25,563 bases of DNA, taken from E44-bin32 sp041573795 (GTDB lineage Bacteria > Chloroflexota > Anaerolineae > Anaerolineales > E44-bin32). The notes under the pieces are model-generated. The model was not told where the DNA came from. It searched no databases and was given only the letters and a program-made list of their open reading frames with translations. The stretch is from NCBI GenBank assembly GCA_041573795.1, contig JBFFQB010000036.1, positions 1 through 25,563 on the forward strand. The letters run 5' to 3'. Below, piece by piece: positions 1-6,782 of the stretch. Every line of letters starts with the position of its first letter. Position 1 is the stretch's first letter. Made by a program: the position numbers and the translations under genes.

Positions 1-30
1 ATTAACATAAAATTGTAAAGGGCGAAGATA

Positions 31-792
31 ATGCGAAAACCGATCATTGCAGGGAACTGGAAAATGAATTTGGGGCAGGTGGATGCGGCGGTCAAATTTG
101 TCCGTCAAATTCGACCCTTATTAAGCGAGGTCGAGGGTGTTGATGTGGTTCTCTGTCCACCCTTCACGGTTTTAGCGCCGTTAGCAGAGATGCTGACTGC
201 ATCAAAAATTGGATTAGGCGCACAGACGATGCATTGGGAGGCAGGGGGCGCTCACACAGGCGAGATCTCCGGGCCCATGTTGGCTGAGATGTGCCAGTAC
301 GTGATCCTGGGACACTCCGAGCAACGTGCGAGCGCACCCGAGCATGTGAATGATGAAACCATTCGAAAGCGCATTGGTGCCGCCTTTGAGCATGGACTCA
401 TCCCGATTGTTTGTGTGGGTGAAAACCTGGAGCAATACAGGAGTGGTGCGACGGATGAGATTGTAGGTAAACAGGTAGCAAAAGCTACGGAAGGATTGGA
501 AGCAGGGCAGGTTGAAGGCATGATCATCGCCTATGAACCTATCTGGGCAATCGGTACAGGGGAGGCTGCTTCGCCGACTGATGCCAACCGCGTGATCGGG
601 CTTACGATCCGTAAAGTCGTATCCGATATGTACGGGGAGAGCGTCGCTCAAGCCATGCGGGTTCAGTATGGCGGTAGTGTAAATGCAGAGAATATTAAGG
701 ACTTTATGGCGATGCCTGATATTGATGGCGCGCTGGTTGGGGGTGCTTCGTTGAAAACAAGTTTTGTCGACCTGGTGAGGCAGGCAGTTTAG
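31..792 (+). CDS. tpiA: Triosephosphate isomerase
   Basis: Interconverts dihydroxyacetone phosphate and glyceraldehyde-3-phosphate in the cytoplasm (glycolysis and gluconeogenesis). The 253-residue product has the usual family length and all catalytic positions: NWKMN with Lys11, ILGHSE with His95, and AYEPIWAIGTG with Glu169 followed by the phosphate-gripping loop 6. The phosphate-binding YGGSV (213-217) and the GALVGGASL end are also present. Loop 3 after the catalytic His reads SEQRASAPEHVNDE and departs from the common SERRxxFGETDE form, but the key Ser and Glu remain. The ATG follows a weak AAGGGCGA. The gene converges on the microcompartment operon with only 37 bp between the two stop codons. 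Its product handles one product of the DERA reaction encoded there, so a functional link is plausible, but it is not in the same transcript. Confidence 0.97.
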   Translation: MRKPIIAGNWKMNLGQVDAAVKFVRQIRPLLSEVEGVDVVLCPPFTVLAPLAEMLTASKIGLGAQTMHWEAGGAHTGEISGPMLAEMCQYVILGHSEQRASAPEHVNDETIRKRIGAAFEHGLIPIVCVGENLEQYRSGATDEIVGKQVAKATEGLEAGQVEGMIIAYEPIWAIGTGEAASPTDANRVIGLTIRKVVSDMYGESVAQAMRVQYGGSVNAENIKDFMAMPDIDGALVGGASLKTSFVDLVRQAV

Positions 793-829
793 CCGACAGG
801 TTTGCGGTCATCGCTATGATGTGTGTGGT

Positions 830-1102
830 TCAAGCGCTCAGAGCGACCTCATCCACCACACCAACAATGACGGCGCGCACGGCGCCTGGATCTAATCCCA
901 GTACCTGGCGGGCGCCATTACCTTCGTCAATGACCATCACAGTGTCCCCTAAACCGGCTTGAACCACATCGACGGCGATATCGTAATAGCCGGTTTCCTT
1001 ACCCTCAAGATCGAGCTGATCGACGATAAGCAACTTGCGATCATCGAGATGATCGATTTTGATGGTTGAGACAACGGTTCCAATCACTTTGCCAATATAC
1101 AT
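830..1102 (-). CDS. BMC-P shell pentamer (EutN/CcmL family), distal copy
   Basis: A small 90-residue protein that spans the EutN/CcmL domain. It opens with the family signature MYIGKVIGTVVST, continues with LLIVDQLD, and has the loop-strand QAGLGDTVMV followed by GNGARQVLG and a closing AVIVGVVDEV. Proteins of this family form pentamers that cap the vertices of the icosahedral microcompartment shell. This is the last gene of the minus-strand operon. Its ATG lies 3 bp after the stop of the preceding BMC-P gene, with GGAG about 13 nt upstream inside that gene, so it is probably translated by coupling. It is one of three paralogous pentamers in the locus. Family assignment is firm, but its specific position in the shell is not known. 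Confidence 0.93.
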   Translation of the reverse strand: MYIGKVIGTVVSTIKIDHLDDRKLLIVDQLDLEGKETGYYDIAVDVVQAGLGDTVMVIDEGNGARQVLGLDPGAVRAVIVGVVDEVALSA

Positions 1103-1105
1103 CGC

Positions 1106-1432
1106 TTAGCTACGCTCCGGCCTAAAGTACCAATTCGCCGTGCGCTCTTGGCGTCTGGAACTTGTATCGATTGCAACTTCATCCACGATCCCCGTTATGG
1201 CCAGGTCAACCGGTACGAACCATTTAGGTAAGGCCTGCGCCCCCTCACGACTAGCTACCATGAAGACCAACTCACCGTGGCCGGCCTGAAAAGTCGCATC
1301 GGCTGCGATGGTTGGGCGACCGTCGGGTTCCAGGTCTTCGTTGAGTGGTTGAACCACCAGGAATTTGATCCCTTCCAGATCCTCGTACTTGCGTGTGGCT
1401 ACAAGGGTTCCGATCACTCGCCCGAATTTCAT
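1106..1432 (-). CDS. BMC-P shell pentamer (EutN/CcmL family) with C-terminal tail
   Basis: The protein has 108 residues. The EutN/CcmL domain occupies about residues 1-90, with MKFGRVIGTLVATRK at the start, FLVVQPLN, AGHGELVFMV, and IVDEVAID at its end. After the domain there is a basic and aromatic tail of about 18 residues (from SSRRQERTA to YFRPERS) that the other two pentamers in this locus lack. The start codon overlaps the stop of the upstream BMC-T gene by 4 nt (ATGA), which indicates translational coupling. The sequence around AREGAQALPKW differs from the usual GSAAR loop. Expected role is shell-vertex capping. The tail could face the lumen or the outside, which cannot be told from sequence. 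Confidence 0.92.
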   Translation of the reverse strand: MKFGRVIGTLVATRKYEDLEGIKFLVVQPLNEDLEPDGRPTIAADATFQAGHGELVFMVASREGAQALPKWFVPVDLAITGIVDEVAIDTSSRRQERTANWYFRPERS

Positions 1433-2019
1433 AGCTGACCACTGACCCTGTGTGAGAAGTAGGTCGAATCGGCGATGTTATCCCACATCTCGGCGTGGAG
1501 CTGTGGAATGACAACCTCCTGCACAAGCAGATCGGGTGTTTCCAGCGCGCCAACACCAATGGCGATCGCCGCTTCAACATCATGAACCAATCCCGAGAAG
1601 AGCACGATGCCTTTGCCACCCAGGCCGTCTGCCAAGCGCACCTCGAGCAGCTTAACCACCGCGCCCTTAATACCTGCATCGGCAGCATGGATGGCGGCCG
1701 CAACCGTGCGTGTCTCGATCACACCCAGTGAATCTTCCAAGTCTGGGACCCGACCACCCGAGAGAGCTGCGACCACCTGCTGATGAACATGCGGCAGGTA
1801 AACGATATCGACGATACTCGGGCCACCGGTATCCTTGCCAGCCATGAGCGATTCCTCGACATCAGCAACCTCGCCTCCGATGAGCACGAGATATTTTCCT
1901 GGTTGCACGGTGCCTGATTTAATCACCATGATCGGCGCACGCTTGACCATGGCGTCGGCCGATTGGATACCGCGTGCGATGCTGCTGTATTCGATCAATG
2001 CGAGTGCTGGTTGGATCAT
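1429..2019 (-). CDS. BMC-T shell trimer (tandem BMC domains)
   Basis: Two BMC domains in one chain form a pseudohexameric trimer tile of the microcompartment facet. The first domain starts at ALALIEYSSIARGI and runs to about residue 90. The second starts at SLGVIETRTVAAAIHAADA and runs to the end. Both carry the helix pattern (A/S)ADAxxK that follows the first strand. From memory it resembles the T1-type trimer of the Haliangium ochraceum shell, though no alignment was run. I place the start at the ATG at 2019 (MIQPALAL, 196 residues). A TTG at 2043 would add eight residues and leave 9 bp after the aldehyde dehydrogenase stop. Neither has a strong ribosome-binding site. Its stop overlaps the next BMC-P start by 4 nt. 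Confidence 0.9.
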   Translation of the reverse strand: MIQPALALIEYSSIARGIQSADAMVKRAPIMVIKSGTVQPGKYLVLIGGEVADVEESLMAGKDTGGPSIVDIVYLPHVHQQVVAALSGGRVPDLEDSLGVIETRTVAAAIHAADAGIKGAVVKLLEVRLADGLGGKGIVLFSGLVHDVEAAIAIGVGALETPDLLVQEVVIPQLHAEMWDNIADSTYFSHRVSGQL

Positions 2020-2052
2020 CAGTCGTTCAAACTCACTTCTCAATTCAGCCGC

Positions 2053-3516
2053 TTACACAATGCGGAACGAATCCTTTAAGGTGCATCGACGAATGCGGCT
2101 GAAACTAATTGGATTGGTGATACCTTCCCCGGTAGGGCTGGCAATCGTCATTGCACAGAAACCTTCACCGCCGCTGCCCAGACCGGCATAGGAAGGGCCA
2201 TTCTTCACAAAGATACTGCAATCCATCACCCGGGCCATGCGATCAAGGTTATCCAGATGCTTGGAATGCATGACGGCAGTGTGGCGGAAACCATGTTCGG
2301 ATTTCTTGGCTAGATCGATGGCCTCATTTGCGTTGGCCATGCGAACAACAGGCATGATCGGCATCATCTGCTCTGAATAGACTAACGGATGATCCGGGGG
2401 CACCTCGACGAAGACCATCCGGATCTCATCCCCGACCTGGATCCCGATCTCGGCCAGAAGAACATTTGCGTTTTTACCGATAAAGTCCTTATTCATGGTG
2501 GCATAACGACCAGGGGGGGGATCATCCATGAAGATCGATTTTTTCAATTGGTCGAACTGGGTTAGATCAATTTCAACTGCGCCGTATTGGCTCATGGCAC
2601 TCTTCAGTGCATCCGCCACGCTTGCAACAACAAAGACCCCTTTTTCATCTGTACAGATAACGTTGTTGTCAAATGAACCGCCGCGCACGATATCGCGAGC
2701 AGCTTGCTCGATATCCGCCGTTTCGTCAACAACAACTGGCGGATTGCCGGGTCCAGCGCATACGGCTCTCTTCCCGCTCCCCATCGCCGCGCGTACTACG
2801 GCTACGCCCCCGGTGACGGTAAGCAGATTGACATCCTTATGGTCCATTATCGCCTGCGCTGTCTCAATCGTGGGTTTGGCGATACCTGTAACGAGATTTG
2901 CCGGTCCACCAGCTTCAATCACAGCATCATTCACAAGCTGAATGGTATGGTTCGAGCTGTTCATGGCGCCGGGGTGGGCGTTGAAGACAATCGCATTCCC
3001 GGCCGCGATCATCGATATGGCGTTACAGATGACGGTGGAGGTAGGGTTGGTGCTGGGGATTATCGAGCCAATCACCCCATAGGGAGCGAATTCCACCAGC
3101 GTGAGCCCATCATCTCCGGTCCATGCACGCGGATCGAGCATCTCCGTGCCAGGAGCCTTGTTAGCGTTGAGCAGGTTTTTCTCGATCTTATCCTCGTAAC
3201 GGCCCATGCCGGTTTCCTGCCACGCTTCATAGGCTAGCACCTGGGCGTTCTCGCGCATGCTACGACGAATATGCCGGATCATGTCCTCCCGCAGCGAGAG
3301 GGGTAACAGCTTGAGCTGTTCGAACGCCTGGCGGGCAGCGCCAACGGCGCTGTCCACATCTTCGAACAGGTTACCGCTGTGTTTTATCACCGGGGCAGGA
3401 GCAGGAGCGCTTGCGGTGATATTTTTCGGCGCTGATCCCATGCGTACGCGTTCGCCCTGCTGGAGCTCAGACATCACCTGCTGTACGATTTGATCAATTC
3501 GTTCCTGTTCCAACAT
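2053..3516 (-). CDS. CoA-acylating aldehyde dehydrogenase of the microcompartment (PduP/EutE type)
   Basis: Oxidises an aldehyde to its acyl-CoA with NAD+ and CoA. With DERA in the same operon, the likely substrate is acetaldehyde and the product acetyl-CoA. The 487-residue chain starts with an amphipathic helix, ERIDQIVQQVMSEL (residues 5-18), the probable encapsulation peptide. An Ala/Pro-rich linker (about 28-45) leads to the dehydrogenase domain. Visible motifs include IIPSTNPTST (152-161), TGG near 235, the GPGNPP segment (255-260) and the catalytic Cys288 in SFDNNVIC, where PduP-type enzymes keep theirs. The start overlaps the stop of the preceding BMC-P gene by one base (TGATG). An 8-base homopolymer (2513-2520) encodes the PPP at DDPPPGR, and the frame is intact on both sides. 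Confidence 0.95.
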   Translation of the reverse strand: MLEQERIDQIVQQVMSELQQGERVRMGSAPKNITASAPAPAPVIKHSGNLFEDVDSAVGAARQAFEQLKLLPLSLREDMIRHIRRSMRENAQVLAYEAWQETGMGRYEDKIEKNLLNANKAPGTEMLDPRAWTGDDGLTLVEFAPYGVIGSIIPSTNPTSTVICNAISMIAAGNAIVFNAHPGAMNSSNHTIQLVNDAVIEAGGPANLVTGIAKPTIETAQAIMDHKDVNLLTVTGGVAVVRAAMGSGKRAVCAGPGNPPVVVDETADIEQAARDIVRGGSFDNNVICTDEKGVFVVASVADALKSAMSQYGAVEIDLTQFDQLKKSIFMDDPPPGRYATMNKDFIGKNANVLLAEIGIQVGDEIRMVFVEVPPDHPLVYSEQMMPIMPVVRMANANEAIDLAKKSEHGFRHTAVMHSKHLDNLDRMARVMDCSIFVKNGPSYAGLGSGGEGFCAMTIASPTGEGITNPISFSRIRRCTLKDSFRIV

Positions 3517-3815
3517 CAGCCGACCTCAGCTTTGTCGTACTTGACCTCGCCATCGACTTCAAGCAGATCGACGATTGCCATGATGACGCCATCGCAAGGT
3601 CGTTCGTGGGTGTATTTCGTTTGTCGGGCCGCGCTTCCGGTGGCATAGAGCACGACTTCGCCGAGCCCTGCACCGACTGCATCGGCAGCCACCCGGTACC
3701 CACCAGTTTCATTCCCATCGATGTCTAACTGCTTGAGGACCAGGAACTTCAAGCCCTCCATCGTGGTTTCCTTGCGGGTCGCAACGAGTGTTCCGACGAC
3801 TTTGCCAAGTAACAT
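3516..3815 (-). CDS. BMC-P shell pentamer (EutN/CcmL family), proximal copy
   Basis: The protein has 99 residues, with the EutN/CcmL domain from MLLGKVVGTLVATRK through FLVLKQLD, GAGLGEVVL, GSAARQT and IVDLLEV, then a short charged tail. It is the most canonical of the three pentamers in the locus because it keeps both GLGE and GSAAR. The ATG at 3815 has GGAG about 7 nt upstream. The gene sits 177 bp after the BMC-H gene, behind a strong RNA hairpin (3872-3924), and its stop overlaps the aldehyde dehydrogenase start. It thus opens the second half of the operon. Expected function is capping of shell vertices. Confidence 0.94.
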   Translation of the reverse strand: MLLGKVVGTLVATRKETTMEGLKFLVLKQLDIDGNETGGYRVAADAVGAGLGEVVLYATGSAARQTKYTHERPCDGVIMAIVDLLEVDGEVKYDKAEVG

Positions 3816-3871
3816 AGGCAGCTCCGTTTCAGTTTATGCGCCGGTGCTGGTCTCGGGGCGGTGTTGTCCAA

Positions 3872-3924
3872 CCCTCCCGCCGGGTACAGTTCGAAAGGCT
3901 TGAACTGTACCCCGGCAGGGGGAG
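3872..3924 (-). other. Strong intercistronic hairpin between BMC-H and BMC-P genes
   Basis: The arms at about 3873-3892 and 3902-3924 are complementary. They include an uninterrupted TACAGTTC/GAACTGTA pair plus a GC-rich lower stem (CCTCCC, GCCGGG) with small bulges, closing a loop of about 9 nt. In the direction of transcription no T-run follows, so it is not a standard intrinsic terminator. It lies directly downstream of the gene for the most abundant shell protein, where a processing or 3'-stabilising hairpin would raise BMC-H relative to downstream genes. That role is inference. Confidence 0.6.
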
Positions 3925-3992
3925 GTAACGTCGCTTAGAGGTTCCAGGACCAAACGTCTCGGATCACAGGTTCGTGATCAAGCTTCCCGGGC

Positions 3993-4304
3993 TTAGCCCT
4001 CTGCAGGCTGACGACCCAGAGGAAGTGTGACGTCCACATTGGCGTGCGGCCGCGGGATCACGTGGATAGCGGCTACTTCGCCGACCTTCTCGGCACCGCG
4101 AGCGCCCGCTTCGACGGCGGCTTTGACCGCGGCAACATCGCCACGGACGATCGCCGTCACAAAGCCACCGCCAGTCTTCTCGTAAGCTACGAGTTCGACC
4201 TTGGCAGCCTTCACCATGGCATCTGCTGCTTCGACCATGGCCGGGTAGCTCTTGCACTCGATCATTCCAAGTGCTTCGATCACACTATATTCTGCTTCTG
4301 TCAT
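3993..4304 (-). CDS. BMC-H shell hexamer
   Basis: A single BMC domain in a 103-residue protein, the main facet tile of the microcompartment. The domain runs from ALGMIECKSYPAMVEAADAM through VKAAKVELVAYEKTGGGF, with the pore loop around residues 43-48, then AIVRGDVAAVKAAVEAGA, and ends with AAIHVIPRPH. From memory it is very like the BMC-H of Haliangium ochraceum. The ATG at 4304 (MTEAEYS) is chosen because GGAGG lies 5 nt upstream. A longer reading from TTG at 4316 would begin inside that ribosome-binding site and is unlikely. The strong site fits the high expression needed for this protein. A gap of about 120 bp separates it from the preceding BMC-T gene. Confidence 0.96.
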   Translation of the reverse strand: MTEAEYSVIEALGMIECKSYPAMVEAADAMVKAAKVELVAYEKTGGGFVTAIVRGDVAAVKAAVEAGARGAEKVGEVAAIHVIPRPHANVDVTLPLGRQPAEG

Positions 4305-4424
4305 GCTAACCTCCAAACGATATATGTCTGAATTTCCTTGCGTGATACCTCAGAATAAACTTTGGTTATCTTCATCACTTCCATTACAGAAAACTCGGAG
4401 CAACGGGATGAAAAGATCTGCTCG

Positions 4425-5063
4425 CTATTCCTGCCTGCCCGATCCTTTTTCGCGCCCCGAGATGCTTTCGATGGCCGATACAGCAGCACCGTAGCCTGCC
4501 ATGATGTCACGCTCTTCTCCGCCGAGGTAAACCCGCCCGAAGGAGCCGAAAGCTCGTACATCAAGGATGTTGATATTCGCGGCCTTCTCGGCTTCGTTGG
4601 CAGCCAAAGCCGCGTAACCTGCGGGTTCGACCTCCAATACGTACAGGGTTTGGCCTGCAAGCAGCATGTGGCCATAGCGCATCCGGTTGATCAACTGCAC
4701 CTGGTGAGGGTCAATATGGCGGATGATCTGACTGGAGACAACGCGTGGCTTGATGCGATCAGATTCTTCCAGATCAAGCGCCTCCAATATGGCTGCGCCC
4801 GCTGCGCGCACCTCGGCCTGGTCTTCGTGATGCACCTCAAGTAAGCCAAAGAGGCGTTCGACGATCTGCATTCCCGGACGCACTCGCGTTGACTTCAGCG
4901 CCACATCTGTGATGCGGTTGATTTCTATGCCTGGTGATATTTCAACCCAAAGCGAGGTGTCACCCGGCAAGGGCAAGAAGCCTTTTGCAACAGTTCCCAG
5001 ATATCCGGCGTGCTGCAATTGCAGGCTGTCCAGGAATACGTAAGTTCTTAGATCTACGGTCAT
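4425..5063 (-). CDS. BMC-T shell trimer, second type
   Basis: A 212-residue shell protein that begins MTVDLRTYVFLDSLQ and contains WVEISPGIEINRITDVALK and VERLFGLLEVHH in the first half. The second half has LEVEPAGYAALAANEAEKAA and FGSFGRVYLGG. Two BMC-like halves give a pseudohexameric trimer. From memory it corresponds to the T2-type trimer of Haliangium ochraceum, whose trimers can stack face to face with gated pores, and the assignment rests on that recollection plus context. It is clearly distinct from the other BMC-T in this operon. The ATG overlaps the DERA stop by 4 nt (ATGA) and has AAGGAG about 8 nt upstream. A large gated pore would suit passage of sugar phosphate or cofactors. Confidence 0.88.
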   Translation of the reverse strand: MTVDLRTYVFLDSLQLQHAGYLGTVAKGFLPLPGDTSLWVEISPGIEINRITDVALKSTRVRPGMQIVERLFGLLEVHHEDQAEVRAAGAAILEALDLEESDRIKPRVVSSQIIRHIDPHQVQLINRMRYGHMLLAGQTLYVLEVEPAGYAALAANEAEKAANINILDVRAFGSFGRVYLGGEERDIMAGYGAAVSAIESISGREKGSGRQE

Positions 5064-5953
5064 TCTCCAGCTCCTTCACCGGGCACTCCGCTGCCCTGGA
5101 TTATTTTTACACTTGCACTGGCGCCAATGCGGGAAGCACCGGCGGCGATCATTTTCTGCGCGTCCTCGAAGGATCGGATACCGCCTGCAGCTTTAACTCC
5201 GATCGACGGCCCCACAACCTGGCGCATGAGCGCCACATCTTCGGGGGTTGCGCCCCCTGGGCCAAAACCGGTAGAGGTCTTTACGAAATCAGCCCCAGCG
5301 ACCTTGGCCAATTGACAGGCGGCGACTTTCTCTTCATCCGTGAGCAGTGCCGCTTCAATGATGACTTTTAAGATTGCGTTCCCCGCATGGCAGGCGTTGG
5401 CGACTGAGGCGATGTCACGTTCGACCAGCTCGTAGTCGCGTGACTTCAAGGCACCTACATTGATCACCATGTCAACTTCGGTTGCGCCCTCACGAATCGC
5501 CTGCTGGGTCTCAAAGACCTTGACTTCCGTTGGTGTCGCCCCGAGCGGGAACCCGACCACTGTGCAAACGAGTACTTCTGTGCCGGCTAACAGCTCGCTG
5601 CAGAGCTTAACGTAGGTTGGGTTGACGCAAACCGATGCGAAGTTGTATTTGCGCGCCTCGTAGCATAATTGTGCGATCTCGTCCTGGGAGGCATCGGGTT
5701 TCAAAATCGTATGATCGATCATGTGCGCCAAAGCTTCATCGTCTGGCAGTATCCCCAGGGTGCTGGCGATACGATCCGCCCCGGCACTCACCACCGGCAT
5801 TAAATGTTTTACGTAATTCGCCGAGGAGAGTTCTGGGTGCTCGCCATTCCCATTTCCGCCAGCCAGGAAGGTGTCATCGTCTAGCAAGACAAGCACCTGG
5901 CGGGTGATCTGCTCGATGATTCTCTCGACCGTTGCGTCGTCCAATTGTCTCAT
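5060..5953 (-). CDS. deoC: Deoxyribose-phosphate aldolase with encapsulation peptide
   Basis: Cleaves 2-deoxy-D-ribose-5-phosphate to glyceraldehyde-3-phosphate and acetaldehyde through a Schiff base. The 297-residue chain has a DERA barrel from about residue 65: IDHTILKPDAS, ASVCVNPTYV, EVDMVINVGAL with Asp161, the Schiff-base Lys225 in DFVKTSTGFG, and Lys254 in GVKAAGGIRS. Residues 1-24 (MRQLDDATVERIIEQITRQV onward) form an amphipathic helix not found in housekeeping DERA, joined by a Gly/Asn-rich linker. This is the expected microcompartment targeting peptide. I place the start at the ATG at 5953 with AAGG upstream. A TTG at 6031 would overlap the rpiB-like gene and add 26 unlikely residues. 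It is the signature enzyme of SPU-type microcompartments. Confidence 0.96.
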   Translation of the reverse strand: MRQLDDATVERIIEQITRQVLVLLDDDTFLAGGNGNGEHPELSSANYVKHLMPVVSAGADRIASTLGILPDDEALAHMIDHTILKPDASQDEIAQLCYEARKYNFASVCVNPTYVKLCSELLAGTEVLVCTVVGFPLGATPTEVKVFETQQAIREGATEVDMVINVGALKSRDYELVERDIASVANACHAGNAILKVIIEAALLTDEEKVAACQLAKVAGADFVKTSTGFGPGGATPEDVALMRQVVGPSIGVKAAGGIRSFEDAQKMIAAGASRIGASASVKIIQGSGVPGEGAGE

Positions 5954-6008
5954 TCCAAACCTTGTCACTTTCAATCTTTTACACCCAAAGCGGGTGGATC
6001 TATCTTCG

Positions 6009-6746
6009 TTAGCGTGTAAACCGCTGTTCAATCTGGCTTATCTTCTCGACCCTGCGGGCATGACGCCCTCCACCAAACTTCGTGGTTAGCCAGGTCTTCA
6101 CGATTTGTTTCGCCAGGCTGGCCCCGACCAGACCTGCGCCGAGCGTGAGCACGTTAGCGTTGTTGTGCTCGCGACTGTTGAGAGCTGTGGCCTGGTCGTA
6201 GCACATCGCCGCCAGCACCCCGGGCACCTTGTTGGCGGCCATACAAGAGCCTATCCCGGCGCCATCGATGATGATTCCGCGCCAGGCCGTGCCATTAGCG
6301 ACCATCTCGGCGACGGCAAAGGCGAAATCGGGGTAATCGACCGCGGCTTCGCTGTCGGTACCACAATCCTTTACGGTATATCCCATTGCGCTGAGAGTGG
6401 TGATTAATTCTTGCTTGAGTGCATAGCCACCATGATCAGCCCCCAGGGCGATCACGCCTGTATCGGCGGATTGTTTTTTTGGAGTGAAGGCAGTCTCGCC
6501 GGTGGCAATATCCTTGGGCGCGGATTTCTCTACCAATTCAACTCTTAGATCCATGGCTACCTGGCGGGCGAGGGGTGTAATCAGTGCGCCCGGTGGGACC
6601 TCGTAGGTTGAGCCAAAGGGCAGATTACGAATATCTAATTCGGTGATCATCGACCGCTTTTGTGGCGCAGGTGCACGACCACTCAATCCAAGCGTTCGAT
6701 GTACAACCCGCTGTACCATGCGTCGAATTCGCTTCTCATCCGGCAT
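6009..6746 (-). CDS. RpiB-like sugar-phosphate isomerase with BMC N-terminal extension; catalytic Cys replaced by Asp
   Basis: The protein has 245 residues against about 150 for housekeeping RpiB. Residues 5-20 (KRIRRMVQRVVHRTLG) are an amphipathic helix like those on the aldolase and dehydrogenase. Residues 34-72 hold ITELDIRNLP and VPPGALITPLARQVA, a segment I associate with other microcompartment proteins. The RpiB domain begins near 97: GADHGGYALK (Asp104, His105), YPDFA (138-142), AANKVPGV, SREHNNANVL (His194) and a GGGRHARRVEKI end. Where E. coli RpiB has the catalytic Cys66 in ICGTG, this protein reads IIIDGAGIGSCMAANK with Asp161. The Glu used by the mycobacterial type is Ser167. The ATG at 6746 follows GGAG. 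Likely an isomerase acting on a sugar phosphate before or beside DERA, substrate unknown. Confidence 0.9.
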   Translation of the reverse strand: MPDEKRIRRMVQRVVHRTLGLSGRAPAPQKRSMITELDIRNLPFGSTYEVPPGALITPLARQVAMDLRVELVEKSAPKDIATGETAFTPKKQSADTGVIALGADHGGYALKQELITTLSAMGYTVKDCGTDSEAAVDYPDFAFAVAEMVANGTAWRGIIIDGAGIGSCMAANKVPGVLAAMCYDQATALNSREHNNANVLTLGAGLVGASLAKQIVKTWLTTKFGGGRHARRVEKISQIEQRFTR

Positions 6747-6782
6747 GTCGCGTTCTCCATACAATCGTGCCTGCGCACATCA

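Noticed and set aside
1429..2043. TTG start at 2043 for the first BMC-T
   Set aside because: Not excluded, but it has no ribosome-binding site and ATG 2019 gives a start that fits the family. Kept as an alternative in the annotation.
2528..3493. Plus-strand open frames inside the aldehyde dehydrogenase gene
   Set aside because: They are antisense shadows of a strongly conserved coding region, with no domain or ribosome-binding site.
3872..3924. Intrinsic terminator after BMC-H
   Set aside because: No T-run follows the stem in the transcribed direction, so a processing or stabilising hairpin is the safer reading.
4305..4316. Longer BMC-H start at TTG 4316
   Set aside because: The four extra codons overlap the GGAGG ribosome-binding site of the ATG at 4304.
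5954..6031. 26-residue extension of the aldolase into the rpiB-like gene
   Set aside because: It needs a TTG start, overlaps the upstream gene, and lies before the ATG that opens the amphipathic targeting helix.
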